Origin: Anaerolineae bacterium
GTDB taxonomy: Bacteria; Chloroflexota; Anaerolineae; Aggregatilineales; Phototrophicaceae
NCBI GenBank assembly: GCA_022824365.1
Contig: JAJEAA010000002.1
Span: forward strand, 1 to 64,000
Direction: 5' to 3'
DNA length: 64,000 nt
Made by a program: the position numbers and the translations under genes. Numbering within the stretch: the first letter of the stretch is position 1; every line of letters starts with the position of its first letter. A model generated the notes under the pieces. That model did not search any database. It saw nothing but the letters and a program-made list of their open reading frames with translations, and had not been told where the DNA came from. This document shows positions 20,298 to 30,809 of the stretch, in pieces.

Positions 20298-21609
20298 CAC
20301 CGAAGTCGATAATAAACCGCTGCCTATTGTTCGCTTCGTTGTCGGCTCATCCGGCGGCGGCAATCGCTGGCTCCTGCTGGCGCTTGCGTTCACATTTGTT
20401 TTCGCCGGCATGGCCGCCATCGCCTTGACCCGACCGGCACAAGCGGACGTCTGGACAACTTTTGCCATCTGGCTCATCTGTTCCGCCAGCGCTACCCTGG
20501 TCATGAAGCTTTGCCTGCCCGGGCACGACCCGCTGCTGCTGGCCATCCCGCTCTTCCTCAGCGGCTGGGGACTGGCGGCGATCGAAAGGCTCGCCCCGGC
20601 CTTCGCCGACCGGCAAGCGATCTGGCTAATCATCAGCATCGTCGCCATGCTGGCAGTCGCCTGCTTGCCTCATCTGCTCCGCTGGCTGCGCCGTTACCGC
20701 TACAGCCTGCTGGCGGCGGCGCTTCTGCTCCTGTTCGCGACAATCGCCCTCGGGCGCAATCCCTCGGGCCTGGAATTCGCGCCCCGTCTCTGGCTTAGCA
20801 TCGGCTCCATCTATTTTCAGCCTTCCGAGTTGATGAAGGTCATTCTGGTTGCCTTTATGGCGACCTACCTGGCCGAACAAAGCGCCACCCACCGCGCCGG
20901 GCAAAGCGGCGCCGGGGCCGGTTTTCCCGCTACACCGCGCCTGCTCGGGCCTATTCTTCTGATGTGGCTGCTCTCAATGGTGATCCTGGTCTGGCAGCGC
21001 GACCTCGGCACAGCCATGCTCTTCTTCATCGTTTTCCTGCTCCTGCTCTATTTCACCAGCGGCGACCGGCGGATACTCATCGCTGGCGTCACCCTCATCC
21101 TCCTGGCTGGAATTGCCGCCTACCAGCTATTTCCGGTCGTGCAGTTGCGCGTGGATATCTGGCTGAACCCTTGGCCCGAAGCCGATGGACGCGCTTATCA
21201 GATCGTGCAGAGCCTGATGGCATTTGCCTCCGGCGGTATCTTCGGCGCCGGCGTCGGTCAGGGCTTTCCTGAATACGTCCCCGTCGTCCACTCGGATTTC
21301 GTCTTCGCCGCCATCGCCGAAGAATGGGGCTTGCTCGGCGTCATCGGCATCTTGAGTTGTCTCGGCGTGCTGGCTTGGCGCGGCCTAGCCATCGCCATGA
21401 CGCACCCCGGCGCCGCCTTCCATAAGCTGCTCGCCGTCGCCATCACCATGACGCTACTGGCGCAGGCTCTGATGATTATGGCAGGTGTCTTGAAGCTCCT
21501 GCCGCTCACAGGCGTCACCCTGCCTTTCGTCAGCTATGGCGGCAGTTCATTGCTCGCCTGCCACGTCATGATCGGGCTTCTACTGCGCTTGTCCGCGGGG
21601 GCGCGCTAA
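20290..21609 (+). CDS. rodA: RodA/FtsW/SpoVE-family peptidoglycan glycosyltransferase
   Basis: This SEDS protein of 439 residues has about ten membrane helices. Key blocks are present: PSELMKVILVAFMATYLAE, VWQRDLGTAMLFF, GRAYQIVQSLMAFASGGIFGAG and HSDFVFAAIAEEWGLLG, whose aspartate corresponds to the catalytic Asp of RodA, and finally LPFVSYGGSSLLA. It should polymerise lipid II. The start TTG overlaps the mtnP stop. The PBP homologue begins directly at the next base after its stop, so the pair is certainly coupled. RodA or FtsW identity is uncertain; the FHA context favours RodA. Confidence 0.93.
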   Translation: MTSTEVDNKPLPIVRFVVGSSGGGNRWLLLALAFTFVFAGMAAIALTRPAQADVWTTFAIWLICSASATLVMKLCLPGHDPLLLAIPLFLSGWGLAAIERLAPAFADRQAIWLIISIVAMLAVACLPHLLRWLRRYRYSLLAAALLLLFATIALGRNPSGLEFAPRLWLSIGSIYFQPSELMKVILVAFMATYLAEQSATHRAGQSGAGAGFPATPRLLGPILLMWLLSMVILVWQRDLGTAMLFFIVFLLLLYFTSGDRRILIAGVTLILLAGIAAYQLFPVVQLRVDIWLNPWPEADGRAYQIVQSLMAFASGGIFGAGVGQGFPEYVPVVHSDFVFAAIAEEWGLLGVIGILSCLGVLAWRGLAIAMTHPGAAFHKLLAVAITMTLLAQALMIMAGVLKLLPLTGVTLPFVSYGGSSLLACHVMIGLLLRLSAGAR

Positions 21610-23016
21610 ATGCCATTCGCTCGCCAAACCCGCCATATCCTCTTCGGCACGCTCGTCAGCCTGGCTCTTGTCGGCGCTGCCGCGGCATACTGGGCCATCG
21701 CGGGTCCTGAGACCTTGCTGCTGCGCGAAGATAATCCGCGCATCGTGGAAGCGCTGGCGCGCATTCAACGCGGCGCCATCTACGACCGGCACAACCGCAC
21801 GCTCGCCGAGACGGTCGCCTCCGATTCTGGGCTGCTGCGCCAATATCTCATCCCCTCCACCTATAGCCTTGTCGGCTACTACAGCCTGCGCTATGGCGTT
21901 GGCGGCGTGGAAGCGGCTTACGATGAGACGCTGGCCGGCGCGCGCCCGCTCGAAACCCTCGCCGACTATTTCAATAGTCAGGTGTTAGGGCTGCCGCAAA
22001 TCGGCGCTGATGTCATGCTGTCCGTTGACGCGAAGATTCATGAGGCGCTCGCTGAGGCGATGAACGGCGAGAGCGGCGCGGCCATCGTGATAAACGCGGA
22101 TTCCGGCGCGATTCTGGCGTTGATCAGCACACCCAGTTTCGATCCCAACCAACTCGACGAAGACTGGAGCGAATTGATACAAGCCGACGGCAATCCTTTC
22201 TTCAACCGCGCCCTGCAAGGCAATTACCAGCTGGGCGGCAACATCTATGCCTTGTGGCTGGCGCAAGCCATCACCGCCGGCTTCGAGCTATCCTTACGCT
22301 TCACCGACGCGGCCGAGCCGGTCATACTGGATGACGACACTGCGATTCACTGCATCATCCAGCCGACATCCGCCGACCTTACTCTGACCGAAGCGCTCAG
22401 ATTCGGCTGCCCGGCGCCGTTCAAGAGCTACCGCCAGACACAATCCGCCTCCAGCTATGACGACTTGATCTCGACCTATCATTTTTCGGATCCGGTTATC
22501 TTGCCAGGCTTTCCCGTCCCGGAGCAACTCCCGCCGCCCGCCGCAACTGACGAGCTTGAGCCGGCTTCGCTCTCGCTACGGAATATCCTCGGGCAAGGCA
22601 ATCAGACCACCACACCCTTGCATCTGGCCGCAATCATCTCCGCCATCGCAAACGACGGGGTCGCCCTCAGCCCCTGGATTTACACGGGCACAGGCCAACC
22701 TGGCGCCGATACCCGGCTCCAACAGCCGTCAAATCCGGAATCGCTTCGCATGCTGGACGCCGACGCCGCAAGCCAACTGCGATCCCTGCTGCGCGATGTT
22801 TGGGATAATCTAAATGTGAGAGTGCCGCAAGCGTCAGTTGAGGTCGGCGCCTACCTCGCCATGTCCCGCTCCGGCGACGAATCCCAACTCTGGCTGAACG
22901 GCTACGTTGCCCCGGAAAGGGAGCCCCCCACCGCCTTCGTCATCTTGCTGGAAGACAGCGCAGATGTGTCAAAACTGCTCAAGGTCGGCAGCGCTCTGAT
23001 CGAAGCGCTAAGCTAG
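21610..23016 (+). CDS. Class-B PBP homologue lacking all catalytic motifs
   Basis: The 468-residue protein has one N-terminal membrane helix (about 9-29), the PBP dimerisation start RGAIYDRHNRTLAET and a transpeptidase-like domain. The normal SxxK site (in RAxxGxYxPGSTFK) reads RALQGNYQLGGNIY, with G210 and Y213 in place of Ser and Lys. The SxN motif reads G266-C-P. The KTG motif reads A414-Y-L after G413. Surrounding landmarks remain: SGAILALISTPSFDPN, ILGQGNQTTTPLHLAAIISAIANDG, and LWLNGYVAPEREPPTAFVILLED. The fold is kept but acyl-transfer is impossible, so it is probably a RodA-binding regulator. It follows rodA with no gap. Confidence 0.85.
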   Translation: MPFARQTRHILFGTLVSLALVGAAAAYWAIAGPETLLLREDNPRIVEALARIQRGAIYDRHNRTLAETVASDSGLLRQYLIPSTYSLVGYYSLRYGVGGVEAAYDETLAGARPLETLADYFNSQVLGLPQIGADVMLSVDAKIHEALAEAMNGESGAAIVINADSGAILALISTPSFDPNQLDEDWSELIQADGNPFFNRALQGNYQLGGNIYALWLAQAITAGFELSLRFTDAAEPVILDDDTAIHCIIQPTSADLTLTEALRFGCPAPFKSYRQTQSASSYDDLISTYHFSDPVILPGFPVPEQLPPPAATDELEPASLSLRNILGQGNQTTTPLHLAAIISAIANDGVALSPWIYTGTGQPGADTRLQQPSNPESLRMLDADAASQLRSLLRDVWDNLNVRVPQASVEVGAYLAMSRSGDESQLWLNGYVAPEREPPTAFVILLEDSADVSKLLKVGSALIEALS

Positions 23017-23040
23017 TGGCTTCACGCTGCAATTCATTGT

Positions 23041-26000
23041 CTAGCCCAAATAAGCAATTCCTTGCTCGGCCAAGGCCTCGTTGAGTTCGGCAATTTTTGT
23101 ACGACGCAACTCTTCAAATTTGTCTATCTGCGCCCCTATCTCGCCCGACAACTTTTCGAATACCGCGTACGCCTGCACGGTCGGCGGGAACTCACCCAAG
23201 CCCACCACCGATGGCAATCCGCTTAAGCGCCGTAATGTATCGGTCCCCTGGTTCGCGCGGCCGGGCCAACCTTCGGGCAGATCCGGTATGAAGATGCCCG
23301 TTTCAATCTGTAGGACTTGCTCCCCAAGCGCCGCCGCAGCCGCCGCGAAGTCCAAGCCCGAGGCGGCTCCGGTCAGCCGTTCTTCCAAGCTAGCCAGTTG
23401 CGACCGATACCGGCGCATCGTATTGATCGTCTCGGTCGCCTCCGCATAACAGTGATAAATCCGCATCAACAGATCAAACTGCGCTGCCAGGTCCTCAGCC
23501 GACGCGCTTGATGTCGCATCCTTAACCAACTCAAATGCCTGTGCCCGCACCTCGCCGCCAACCTCCAGCGTAAGTTGATAAGCGCCCGGCGCAACCGTCG
23601 GCCCCGCCATACGTTCAAACTGCGGATCTTTCCCGTCCAAAGCCGGCGACATCGGCAAACGCATATCCCAGACAAATCGATTCCAACCCACATTCGCCGT
23701 CAGATAGACGATAGACTTGTCCCGTTTCTCCTTCTGCTTCTGCCGCTCCGCCTCATCCATGCTGCTGAATTCGATCAGCAAATTGCCCTGCGCATCGCTG
23801 ATCCGCAGCTTAATCGCGTCCGCCGGCTCTTCAGACAGGTAATAGGTCAGCAAGACACCGCGCGGCAGATTTTCTCCCGAATCCAGGAATTGCCGCTCCA
23901 CCACATTCTCCGGCGTGACCGAATGGGTGTAGGCCGCCATGACACCGGTCGAGCTCATATAGGTCTTGCCTGGCTGATCAACCAGACGCCGCCCGTCAAT
24001 GCTCTCCAGGATCCGCTGCGTAGCGCGCGGCTTGAGCAGCAGCGTCTCGCGCTCCCGAAGGTCTTCGCCCAATTGCCTCAACCGCGTCAAATCGTCCAAT
24101 ATCCAGAACGAGCGCCCGTGCGTCGCCGCGATTAGGTCGCTCCCCTTCACCAGCAAATCGTGAATCGGCGTCACCGGCAAGTTCAACTGAAAGCGCCGCC
24201 AACTCTCGCCATCGTCAAAGGAGATATAGAAGCCCGTCTCCGTGCCAGCGTAAAGCAAGCCCGGGCGTTCCGGATCGCAACGGATAACCCGCGTGAAGTC
24301 CTGCGCCGGTATGCCTTCATTGATCCGCCTCCAACTCTGTCCGTAATCGTTGGTCTTGTACAAGTAAGGCGAATAATCATCATGCTTGTAACGTATCGCC
24401 GCCAGATAGCAGGTCGCTGGATCCTGCGGCGAAAGCTCCAGCGTACTCACCATCGACCACTCGGGCAGATCGCTCGGCGTGATATCGACCCAAGTCTCGC
24501 CATTGTCCTTGGTGATATGCACCAGGCCATCATCCGACCCGGCCCAGATCACACCCGGGACTTGCGCCGATTCCGCCAGCGAGAACACCGTCGCGTAGAC
24601 TTCCGCGCTCGCCCCCTCGCGATTAATCGGGCCGCCCGATATCCCCAGCGTCGCCGGATCAGCGCGCGTTAAATCCGGGCTGATCGGTTCCCAGCTATGA
24701 CCCTCATTGGTCGACTTGAACACCATGTTACCGCCGATGTAGAGCGTGTTGGCATCGTGCGGCGAGAATAGAATTGGATAGGTCCAGGCGAAACGGTATT
24801 TCGAGTCAAGCGTCGCCTCGCCCGATGTCGTCTCAGGCCAGGTCGTCACCAGGCGCAGCTGTTTGCTGCCATGATCGTAACGCTGCAAGCAATTGCCGCC
24901 GCCGGGCGAACTGCCAATGGCGCCGACGAAAATGATATTGTCGTCATCCGGTTTCACGGCGATATAGCCGCTCTCGCCCGAGCCGGCGATGAAGCCATCC
25001 ATCCACATCAGAGACGACTTCTCGTTGCGGCTCGGCACGGCGATACTGCTGTTATCCTGCTGTGTGCCATAGACAAAATAGGGGTCGCGATTATCCGCCG
25101 CCACATGATAGAACTGCGCCGTCGGCTGATTGAATATCGTCGACCACGAGGCGCCGCCATTCAACGAGACACAAGCGCCGCCGTCATTGCCCTGCACCAT
25201 CCGCTTGGGATTCTTGGGGTCGATCCACAAATCATGATTGTCGCCGTGCGGCGTGCCGATCATCTGATACGTGCGCCCGCCGTCTATCGATTTCCAGAAG
25301 CGCAAGTTATTGACGTAAACCGTGTCCGCGTCCTGCGGGTCAGGCGTTACGTGCATGTAATACCAGGCGCGAGAGATAATATCGTTGTTGCGCGCCACAA
25401 ATTTCCAGCTATCGCCATGATCATCCGAGCGGTACATGCCGCCCTCTTCGTGCTCCACCAGGGCATAGACGCGCCCGGATTGCGCCGGCGACGCCGCGAT
25501 GCCTACCTTGCCCAGAACCCCCGAAGGCAGTCCCTCCTTCGTCGAGATATTCTCCCAGCTGTCGCCGCCATCCAGCGAACGCCAGATGCCGCTGTCCTCG
25601 CCGCCGCTGCTCATCATGTGAAAGTTTCGGTAGCATTCCCAGATGCTGGCGTAAATAATGCGCGGATTGTTGACATCAATGCTGAGGTCCACCGCCCCGG
25701 CTTTGTCGCTGACGAAAAGCGCCTGCTCCCAATTCTCGCCGCCATCGGTCGAGCGAAACACGCCCCGCTGCTGATTGCGCCCGAAAGCGTGCCCCAGCGC
25801 CGCGACAAACACCGTATCCGGATCAGCGGGATGCACCCGAATCTTGCCGATATGCCGCGTGTCGTCCAAGCCGATATGTCGCCAACTGCGTCCGCCATCG
25901 GTCGACTTGTAGACGCCATCGCCATGCGAGACATCAATACGGATAGTCGCTTCGCCCGTCCCGGCGTAGATGACATTGGGATCCGCTTCCGATACCGCCA

Positions 26001-26208
26001 GCGCGCCAACAGAGGCCGTGTTGAAGAACCCATCCGAGATGCACTGCCAATATTGCCCGGCGTCTTCGGTTTTCCAGACGCCGCCCGCGCAAGCGCCGAA
26101 GTAAAAGGCGCCGAGTTCGGTGGGATGCCCGGCGACGGTGACCACCCGTCCGCCGCGGAAGGGTCCTATGCAGCGCCAGCGTCCGATGTTGTCGAGGGGG
26201 AGGTTCAT
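23041..26208 (-). CDS. Large BNR/sortilin-like beta-propeller protein
   Basis: The protein has about 1,055 residues and starts MNLPLDNIGRWRCIGPFRGGRVV. It contains many Asp-box/BNR repeats of the form S-x-D-x-G-x-x-W (for example STDGGRSW, STDGGENW, SLDGGDSW, SNDHGDSW-like units, TKDNGETW, TNDYGQSW, SFDDGESW), as in VPS10/sortilin-type propellers often called glycosyl hydrolases. The C-terminal 300 residues carry a beta-sandwich and a helical region (ATETINTMRRYRSQLASLEERL). No signal peptide is visible from this start, and no glycosidase active site can be recognised. A longer start at 26292 adds 28 unconvincing residues. Confidence 0.82.
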   Translation of the reverse strand: MNLPLDNIGRWRCIGPFRGGRVVTVAGHPTELGAFYFGACAGGVWKTEDAGQYWQCISDGFFNTASVGALAVSEADPNVIYAGTGEATIRIDVSHGDGVYKSTDGGRSWRHIGLDDTRHIGKIRVHPADPDTVFVAALGHAFGRNQQRGVFRSTDGGENWEQALFVSDKAGAVDLSIDVNNPRIIYASIWECYRNFHMMSSGGEDSGIWRSLDGGDSWENISTKEGLPSGVLGKVGIAASPAQSGRVYALVEHEEGGMYRSDDHGDSWKFVARNNDIISRAWYYMHVTPDPQDADTVYVNNLRFWKSIDGGRTYQMIGTPHGDNHDLWIDPKNPKRMVQGNDGGACVSLNGGASWSTIFNQPTAQFYHVAADNRDPYFVYGTQQDNSSIAVPSRNEKSSLMWMDGFIAGSGESGYIAVKPDDDNIIFVGAIGSSPGGGNCLQRYDHGSKQLRLVTTWPETTSGEATLDSKYRFAWTYPILFSPHDANTLYIGGNMVFKSTNEGHSWEPISPDLTRADPATLGISGGPINREGASAEVYATVFSLAESAQVPGVIWAGSDDGLVHITKDNGETWVDITPSDLPEWSMVSTLELSPQDPATCYLAAIRYKHDDYSPYLYKTNDYGQSWRRINEGIPAQDFTRVIRCDPERPGLLYAGTETGFYISFDDGESWRRFQLNLPVTPIHDLLVKGSDLIAATHGRSFWILDDLTRLRQLGEDLRERETLLLKPRATQRILESIDGRRLVDQPGKTYMSSTGVMAAYTHSVTPENVVERQFLDSGENLPRGVLLTYYLSEEPADAIKLRISDAQGNLLIEFSSMDEAERQKQKEKRDKSIVYLTANVGWNRFVWDMRLPMSPALDGKDPQFERMAGPTVAPGAYQLTLEVGGEVRAQAFELVKDATSSASAEDLAAQFDLLMRIYHCYAEATETINTMRRYRSQLASLEERLTGAASGLDFAAAAAALGEQVLQIETGIFIPDLPEGWPGRANQGTDTLRRLSGLPSVVGLGEFPPTVQAYAVFEKLSGEIGAQIDKFEELRRTKIAELNEALAEQGIAYLG

Positions 26209-26322
26209 GGTGTTTGTGCTTTCTGAGTTGGTGGATGCGAGATGGCGGGTATTGTAGCGCGAATCAACTTTAGTAACGAAACAGAAGACCAATTTCTTTT
26301 GGCAGACAGTTAAGAATTGCCC

Positions 26323-27561
26323 TCACCCCACAATCCCCTCAACTAACTCCGCCGCCCACGCAACGCCTCCCAGACCAGCCATCGCCCGCGCCAATCCCCG
26401 CGCCTTCTCCTCCACCCAATCCGCCGCCAGCAGCGCCCGCACCCCCTCGCGCAACTGACCCTGCCGCACATCATGCGCCGTCAGATGCAAGCCCACCTTC
26501 GCCTCGGCCACGCGCCTGCCTTGTATCCGCTGATCAGCCGCGTGCGGCACCACAATCTGTCGCAAACCGGCAACAACCGCGCTATGCGTCGTGCCCATGC
26601 CGCCATGGTGGATGATGACGCGGCAGCGGGGCAAAACCCAATCGTAAGGCGCCCAGTTCAAGAGTCGCGTGCCTGCCGGCAGCGCCCGCTTCAGTTCCGC
26701 TTTCTTTTCCGCCGATATCGGATTCCAGCCCAAGGTCACCACCGGCACTAAGCCCGCGCTAGCGGCCGCCTGCGCCGCCCAACTGTAAAAACCCAGGTCG
26801 CCGGTGAATATCGTGCCCAGCGTCACCAAACCCAGCCCTTTGTCCGGCGGAATATCGGTCAACCATTGCGGCGGCGGATCGGTCGGAGGCGTTGGCGCGC
26901 CACCCACGAACTGCGTCTGCGGCAAGATGCTCGCTAACTCCGCCCCATACCAACTCGGCGTGAAGTAAGTGATGTGCAACTCTTCGCTGACGATGGAAGG
27001 CGTCGAGCCGCGGGAAAAGTTTCGCCCAATAATCTCGAAGCGATCGCAAAGCCGCTGTATCCGCCGTTGACTGTCGCTGCTCAAATCGCGCTGCACTGGA
27101 AACAGTTGCTGCTCATCAAGCGTCGCCTGCGCGGGCCAGCCACAAATGATGAGCGGCAAATCGAAAATCTCGGCCGCGATGGCTGACGCGCTCAGAAAGG
27201 GATCGGACACGATGGCGTCCGGCGCGCCGATTTCATCCTCCAGGTCCAGCAAGGCTTCGACCGCCTCAGCCACCAGATCTTCACTCAACCAGGTATCCAG
27301 CGCTCTCTTGTAGCGCAACGCCACCGCTTCTTGCGGCGGGATGCCGCTCAGGTCCGGCGGCGCTGGCGGCGGCCAGAGCCAGCCCGTCTCGCGGATGGCG
27401 CGAAAGGCCAACCCCTGCTGCGTGATAGCCTGCTCAAGCGGCGACTCGCTCAGCCACAGCACATCGTGACCACGCGCGCGCAGCGCCCCCGCCGTCTTGA
27501 GGAAACCGCCCCAATCCGTGTGGCTGTATAGAGGCGCGGATATGAACCAGAACCTGGCCAC
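26323..27561 (-). CDS. UGT/MGT-type glycosyltransferase (GT1)
   Basis: This GT-B enzyme of 412 residues begins MARFWFISAPLYSHTDWGGFLKTAGALRARGHDVLWLSE. Its donor-binding half contains VTLGTIF, LLNWAPYDWVLPRCRVIIHHGGMGTTHSAVVAGLRQIVVP and HAADQRIQGRRVAEAKVG, the normal NDP-sugar pocket of macrolide/sterol-type glycosyltransferases. It probably glycosylates a small lipophilic compound or lipid. It is on the same strand as uvrA and follows it by 25 bases. Confidence 0.87.
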   Translation of the reverse strand: MARFWFISAPLYSHTDWGGFLKTAGALRARGHDVLWLSESPLEQAITQQGLAFRAIRETGWLWPPPAPPDLSGIPPQEAVALRYKRALDTWLSEDLVAEAVEALLDLEDEIGAPDAIVSDPFLSASAIAAEIFDLPLIICGWPAQATLDEQQLFPVQRDLSSDSQRRIQRLCDRFEIIGRNFSRGSTPSIVSEELHITYFTPSWYGAELASILPQTQFVGGAPTPPTDPPPQWLTDIPPDKGLGLVTLGTIFTGDLGFYSWAAQAAASAGLVPVVTLGWNPISAEKKAELKRALPAGTRLLNWAPYDWVLPRCRVIIHHGGMGTTHSAVVAGLRQIVVPHAADQRIQGRRVAEAKVGLHLTAHDVRQGQLREGVRALLAADWVEEKARGLARAMAGLGGVAWAAELVEGIVG

Positions 27562-27586
27562 AGTGTGTCGTCCAGTCGAGTAATAA

Positions 27587-30484
27587 CTAAGCCGGCTCGG
27601 GCAATTTCAGGTACGGCGCCAAATACTGGCCCGTATAGCTCATGGCATTGTCCGCCACTTCTTCCGGCGTCCCCTGCGCGATGATCTCGCCACCGCCGCC
27701 ACCGCCTTCCGGTCCCAAGTCGATGATATGGTCCGCCACCTTGATGATATCGAGGTTGTGTTCAATGACGACTATGGTGTTGCCGGTGTCCGCCAGCTTC
27801 TGCAAAACATTGATCAGCTTCTCTACATCAAAAGCGTGCAGACCTGTTGACGGCTCATCGAGAATGTATAGCGTCTGACCGGTTGCCCGTTTCGATAGCT
27901 CCCGGCTCAGCTTAATACGCTGCGCCTCGCCACCGCTCAAGGTGGTCGCCGGCTGCCCTATACGAATATAACCCAAGCCCACCGCGTCCAGCGTAACCAG
28001 CTTGCGCCGGATCCGCGGCAGATTATCGAAGAAGGCCAAACCTTCGCTGACCGTCATTTTCAGCACATCAGATATCGATTTGCCTTTGTATTTCACCTGC
28101 AAGGTCTCGCGGTTGTAACGCGTCCCCCGGCAGACTTCGCACTGCACATAGACATCGGGCAAGAACTGCATCTCGATCTTGATCAGCCCCTGCCCTTCGC
28201 AATTCTCGCAACGCCCGCCCTTCACGTTGAAGCTGAAGCGCCCCGCCTTATAGCCGCGGATCTTGCTCTCCGGCAACTCGGCAAACAAACTGCGAATCTC
28301 ATCAAACATCTTGGTATAGGTGCCTGGATTGCTGCGCGGCGTCCGACCAATCGGGCTCTGATCGATATTGATGATCTTGTCGATCTTCTCCGCGCCGATG
28401 ATCTTGTCATGCGGTCCGGCCCGCTCGCGGCTGCGGTTGATCAACTGCGCCAGGCGTCGATACAAAGTCTCCACCACCAGCGACGACTTGCCGCTGCCGC
28501 TGACTCCCGTCACGCAAATCAACTTGCGAAGCGGGAAATCCACATCGATGCTCTTGAGGTTATTCGCCCGCGCGCCCTTGATCGTCAGGTTCTCGCCCGA
28601 GCCTTCGCGCCGCCGCTCCGGCAGCGGAATCTCAAATCGCCCGGAGAGAAAGGCGCCGGTGCAACTCTCGTCATGCAGCGCGACCTGATCGGGCCGGCCC
28701 GCCGCCACCACCTGACCGCCGTTCTCGCCCGCGCCCGGTCCCAGGTCGATCAGCCAATCCGACGACCGCATCGTGTCCTCATCATGCTCGACCACCAACA
28801 CCGTGTTGCCAATATCACGCAAACCCGTCAAGGTGCGTATCAAGCGTTTGTTATCCCGCTGATGCAGACCAATCGACGGCTCATCCAATACATAGAGCAC
28901 ACCCGTCAGTTGGCTGCCAACCTGCGTCGCCAGCCGAATCCGCTGCGATTCGCCGCCGCTTAAGGTCGCCGCGCTCCGCGAAAGCGACAAATAATTCAAG
29001 CCGACATTGCTCAGGAAACCGACCCTCGATGTCAACTCGCGCAAGATCTGATGCGCGATCTGCTGCTCGCGCCGCGTCAGGATCGCCCGCTCTCCCCGCA
29101 AGGACTCGACCCACTCGCTCAACTCATCAATCGGCAAAGTTGTGATGTCATGAATCGTCCGCCCGCCGATCTTCACCGCGAGCGCGGCCGGCAACAGGCG
29201 CTGGCCGCCACAACTTCGACACGGTATCTCCCGCATATACTCCTGTATCTTGCTCCGAATGTACTCGGATTCCGTTTGCCCATAGCGCCGCTGCAAGTTC
29301 GGGATGACCCCTTCATGCCGCGTCGACCAGGTCCGTTCTTGCCCGCTCGAATGATAATAAGTCACATCAAAGCGCTCTTGCCCCGAGCCGTAAAGCACCA
29401 GTTCCTGATGCTTCTTCTTCAGCTTCTTCCAAGGCGCATCCAGCCGGAAGCCAAAACTGCGCGCCATACTTTGGAAGACATTCCAGTTCCAGCCCTTCCT
29501 GTCGTCCAGCCCGAATCCATTCGCGTTGATCGCGCCATCGGCGATCGACTTGTCCGGGTCCGGCACGATCAAGTCCGGGTCAATCTCCTGGCTGTATCCC
29601 AAACCTTGACAGGTCTTGCAAGCGCCGCTCGGCGTATTGAAACTGAATAAACGCGGCTCCGGCTCGGGTACGCTGCCGTGTCCATTCGGGCAAGCCAGAT
29701 CCTCGCTGTAGAGGTGATCAACCGGGTTGTCCCGGTCCGTCACATCCTGAATGATGATCCGTCCCTCGCCCAAGTCCAACGCCGTTTCCACCGCGTCAGT
29801 AAGGCGCGTCTCGAAAGCCGTCGCATCCTCCTCCTGGTCCGGCTCGAAGTTCCGAATGATCAAACGGTCCACCACAATCTCAATATCGTGAATGACATAG
29901 CGGTCAAGCTCAATCTCTTCGTCCAGGTCCCGCACCGCGCCATCGACCCGCACCCGCGCGAAACCCTGCTTGCCGATATCATCCAGTACCTTCTTGTGGT
30001 TGCCCTTCTTGCGGTGGATCACCGGCGCCAGCACCTGAATCCGACTGCCGGCCGGCATATTCTGCACTTGATCGACAATCTGCTGCGCGCTCTGCGCCGA
30101 GACCTCGACGCCGCATTCAGGGCAATGCGGGATGCCCACCCGCGCATAAAGCAATCGTAGATAATCGTAAATCTCCGTCACCGTGCCCACGGTCGAACGA
30201 GGGTTATGGCTGACGCTCTTCTGATCGATCGAGACCGCCGGGCTCAATCCCTCAATCTGATCAACATTCGGCTTCTCCATCAAGCCCAGGAACTGCCGCG
30301 CGTAACTGCTCAAGCTCTCCACATAGCGCCGCTGCCCTTCGGCGAAGATCGTGTCAAATGCCAACGACGACTTGCCCGAGCCCGAAAGCCCGGTGATCAC
30401 CACCAGGCTATTGCGCGGAATCTCGACGTCAATATTCTTGAGATTATGCTCGCGCGCGCCGCGCACAATGATCTTGTCTTGCAT
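27587..30484 (-). CDS. uvrA: UvrABC excinuclease subunit A
   Basis: UvrA recognises DNA damage and loads UvrB in nucleotide excision repair. The 965-residue protein has two ABC modules: Walker [17 protein letters not shown] near residue 31 and [16 protein letters not shown] in the second half, with signatures [12 protein letters not shown] and [12 protein letters not shown]. Zinc-binding cysteines are present in CPECGVE, CxTCxGLG-like and CENCEGQG...[10 protein letters not shown]. Length and order are standard. No clear SOS box could be found upstream. Confidence 0.98.
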   Translation of the reverse strand: MQDKIIVRGAREHNLKNIDVEIPRNSLVVITGLSGSGKSSLAFDTIFAEGQRRYVESLSSYARQFLGLMEKPNVDQIEGLSPAVSIDQKSVSHNPRSTVGTVTEIYDYLRLLYARVGIPHCPECGVEVSAQSAQQIVDQVQNMPAGSRIQVLAPVIHRKKGNHKKVLDDIGKQGFARVRVDGAVRDLDEEIELDRYVIHDIEIVVDRLIIRNFEPDQEEDATAFETRLTDAVETALDLGEGRIIIQDVTDRDNPVDHLYSEDLACPNGHGSVPEPEPRLFSFNTPSGACKTCQGLGYSQEIDPDLIVPDPDKSIADGAINANGFGLDDRKGWNWNVFQSMARSFGFRLDAPWKKLKKKHQELVLYGSGQERFDVTYYHSSGQERTWSTRHEGVIPNLQRRYGQTESEYIRSKIQEYMREIPCRSCGGQRLLPAALAVKIGGRTIHDITTLPIDELSEWVESLRGERAILTRREQQIAHQILRELTSRVGFLSNVGLNYLSLSRSAATLSGGESQRIRLATQVGSQLTGVLYVLDEPSIGLHQRDNKRLIRTLTGLRDIGNTVLVVEHDEDTMRSSDWLIDLGPGAGENGGQVVAAGRPDQVALHDESCTGAFLSGRFEIPLPERRREGSGENLTIKGARANNLKSIDVDFPLRKLICVTGVSGSGKSSLVVETLYRRLAQLINRSRERAGPHDKIIGAEKIDKIINIDQSPIGRTPRSNPGTYTKMFDEIRSLFAELPESKIRGYKAGRFSFNVKGGRCENCEGQGLIKIEMQFLPDVYVQCEVCRGTRYNRETLQVKYKGKSISDVLKMTVSEGLAFFDNLPRIRRKLVTLDAVGLGYIRIGQPATTLSGGEAQRIKLSRELSKRATGQTLYILDEPSTGLHAFDVEKLINVLQKLADTGNTIVVIEHNLDIIKVADHIIDLGPEGGGGGGEIIAQGTPEEVADNAMSYTGQYLAPYLKLPEPA

Positions 30485-30809
30485 CTGCGCCCTTCTGTAA
30501 ACGTTTCACTAGTTCGCCCCGCCTTCCACGAAGCGGCGAATGAGACGGCGAAAATCCGACCCGAATTATACCCGCGCCCGCCTAATCAGAGAACCGACAA
30601 TCCACCCCTACTCTTCGCGCCCATCGCTGATTCCGCGTACCAATTGCCCGGAAAAAACGATATGATTAGTCGATATAATCCAACAGCGCAGCAGAAATCA
30701 TCGCCCTGAGTTGCTCTGCGCCTCTGGCCTCTGTGGTAAAAAATCCTGTGACGTTTACGCCAAACATCGAAGCGCGAACTGAGTCTGACCTAGACTATAC
30801 GAGGATGCC
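30485..30809. other. Divergent intergenic region between uvrA and the acyl-CoA dehydrogenase
   Basis: No gene is supported in these 325 bases. A TATAAT lies at 30674-30679. A degenerate minus-strand copy of the ACCACAGAG repeat follows (GCTCTGCGCCTC, then CCTCTGTGGTAAAA, 30713-30740). The 5' ends of both flanking genes face this gap, so it must hold both promoters. Confidence 0.5.

Noticed and set aside
24871..26226. Long plus-strand open frame (451 codons) opposite the BNR protein
   Set aside because: It mirrors the GC-rich reverse frame of a well-supported gene on the minus strand. No recognisable domain or ribosome site.
30485..30560. SOS (LexA) box before uvrA
   Set aside because: A GAAC...GTTT pair exists but the spacing is far too long.
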